Assembly: GCF_014699005.1 (NCBI RefSeq)
Contig: NZ_JACWZY010000021.1
Coordinates: forward strand, 62,001 to 126,000
From: Spirosoma profusum
Lineage (GTDB): Bacteria > Bacteroidota > Bacteroidia > Cytophagales > Spirosomataceae
Direction of reading: 5' to 3'
DNA length: 64,000 nt
A model generated the notes under the pieces. That model did no database searches, was not told the origin of the DNA, and worked only from the letters and a program-made list of their open reading frames with translations. Below, piece after piece: positions 63,353 through 64,000 of this stretch (the stretch's first letter is position 1; every line of letters starts with the position of its first letter). The position numbers and the translations under genes are program-made.

Positions 63353-64000
63353 TTACAAAGAAGAACAAAACTGATTATCAGCTTGATATTGCACATTTCC
63401 GAACCGCACCTTTTTATACGGGTACCATTTCAGTGGTTGATGGCCTTGATCTTGGTGAGCCTGATTAGGCGTTTTGTAGCCTAAAGATGCATGTGGTCGT
63501 ACTGAATTGTAAGCACCAATGGCCTGCTCGATAGCCGTTTCGGCCAGACCAAAACTAGGAAAGCCCCAAAGATGGAAGTCTTCTTTCAAGGTTCGAAAAA
63601 CCCGCTCCGCTAATGCATTCTCGTTCGGGTCACCCGACTCGGTCATACTAATGGTAATCGTCGCTTGGCGTAGCCGATCCACATAAGCGCCAGAACAATA
63701 CTGAACACCCCGATCGGAGTGATGAATAAGCGGTTGATCGACCTGGCCACGCATTTGTAAAGCCATCTCTAGGGCCGCTACTGGCCCTTTGGCTTCTAAC
63801 GTTTTATGGAAGGACCAGCCCACAATTTTACGTGAGTACGCATCCATAATCACCGATAGATAAGCAAAGCCAATCCCCACCCGAATGTAACTCAAGTCAC
63901 TCACCCAGAGCTGACCAACTCGAGCTGGTTTGAGCTCCTTCACCTGATTGGGGTACTTCTCTAAATCATGATCAGAGTCGGTCGTTTTGATTCTTGATCG
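63353..64000 (-). CDS. IS3-family transposase OrfB (5' part outside window)
   Basis: 216 residues are visible and the frame is open to the window edge. The rve integrase core has the first D in WVSDLSYI, the second D in IHHSDRGVQYCS and the E in GDPNENALAERVF (DDE). The C-terminal NSVRPHASLGYKTPNQAH is typical of IS3-type OrfB. OrfA would lie beyond the window. The element's right end should lie between 63317 and 63352, next to the TPR gene, but I could not fix the terminal repeat. Confidence 0.88.
   Translation of the reverse strand, partial: RSRIKTTDSDHDLEKYPNQVKELKPARVGQLWVSDLSYIRVGIGFAYLSVIMDAYSRKIVGWSFHKTLEAKGPVAALEMALQMRGQVDQPLIHHSDRGVQYCSGAYVDRLRQATITISMTESGDPNENALAERVFRTLKEDFHLWGFPSFGLAETAIEQAIGAYNSVRPHASLGYKTPNQAHQDQGHQPLKWYPYKKVRFGNVQYQADNQFCSSL

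Overview
The window looks like a large part of a conjugative plasmid, or a closely related integrated element, from a Bacteroidota bacterium of the Cytophagales. Spirosoma and its relatives are the best guess. The reasons are: a Bacteroidetes-type transfer operon (TraE, F, G, J, K, L, M, N, O and Q families), LytTR two-component systems, PadR plus prefix-domain MacB/FtsX permease pairs, fused ABC-2 permease/M1 peptidase proteins, and little use of Shine-Dalgarno sites. No rRNA, tRNA or CRISPR array was seen.

Layout. 1-982: the end of a LytS-type kinase and its LytTR regulator. 961-8398 (minus strand): a mobilisation and DNA-processing operon with MobC, a relaxase, a coupling protein, an HTH protein, a DUF3945-like protein, a toprim primase-like protein and a small orphan. 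8399-8875: a hairpin-rich and AT-rich divergent region, the candidate oriT and partition site. 8876-10685: parA, a DUF3408-like partner and a membrane protein, closed by a strong terminator. 11014-21233: the mating-pair-formation operon. 21455-24200: an unknown gene, an iteron origin with a perfect DnaA box, and a Rep_3 initiator that appears to be controlled by an inverted iteron and an 18-bp-arm palindrome.

24201-50880 is cargo: a CPBP protease, a TrmB-like regulator, two PadR-permease operons sharing a composite inverted-repeat operator, a LytS/LytTR pair divergent from a cluster of two ABC ATPases and three giant ABC-permease/M1-peptidase fusions, a winged-helix regulator with two identical 17-bp palindromes near it, a 150-bp MITE-like element with a 4-bp target duplication, and a secreted-protein pseudogene with two amber stops.

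51082-64000 is a defence island. A type II CBASS operon (CD-NTase, Cap2, Cap3) ends in an unusual effector: a SAVED domain joined to a C-terminal HExxH zinc-peptidase-like domain. It is divergent from a CapH/CapP-like regulator pair. That pair is followed on the same strand by an AT-rich trio (EACC1-like protein, caspase-family protease, small Rossmann-like protein), so one regulator may govern two defence modules. Two PD-(D/E)xK nucleases, an unknown possibly ART-like protein, a TPR protein and an IS3-family transposase surround them.
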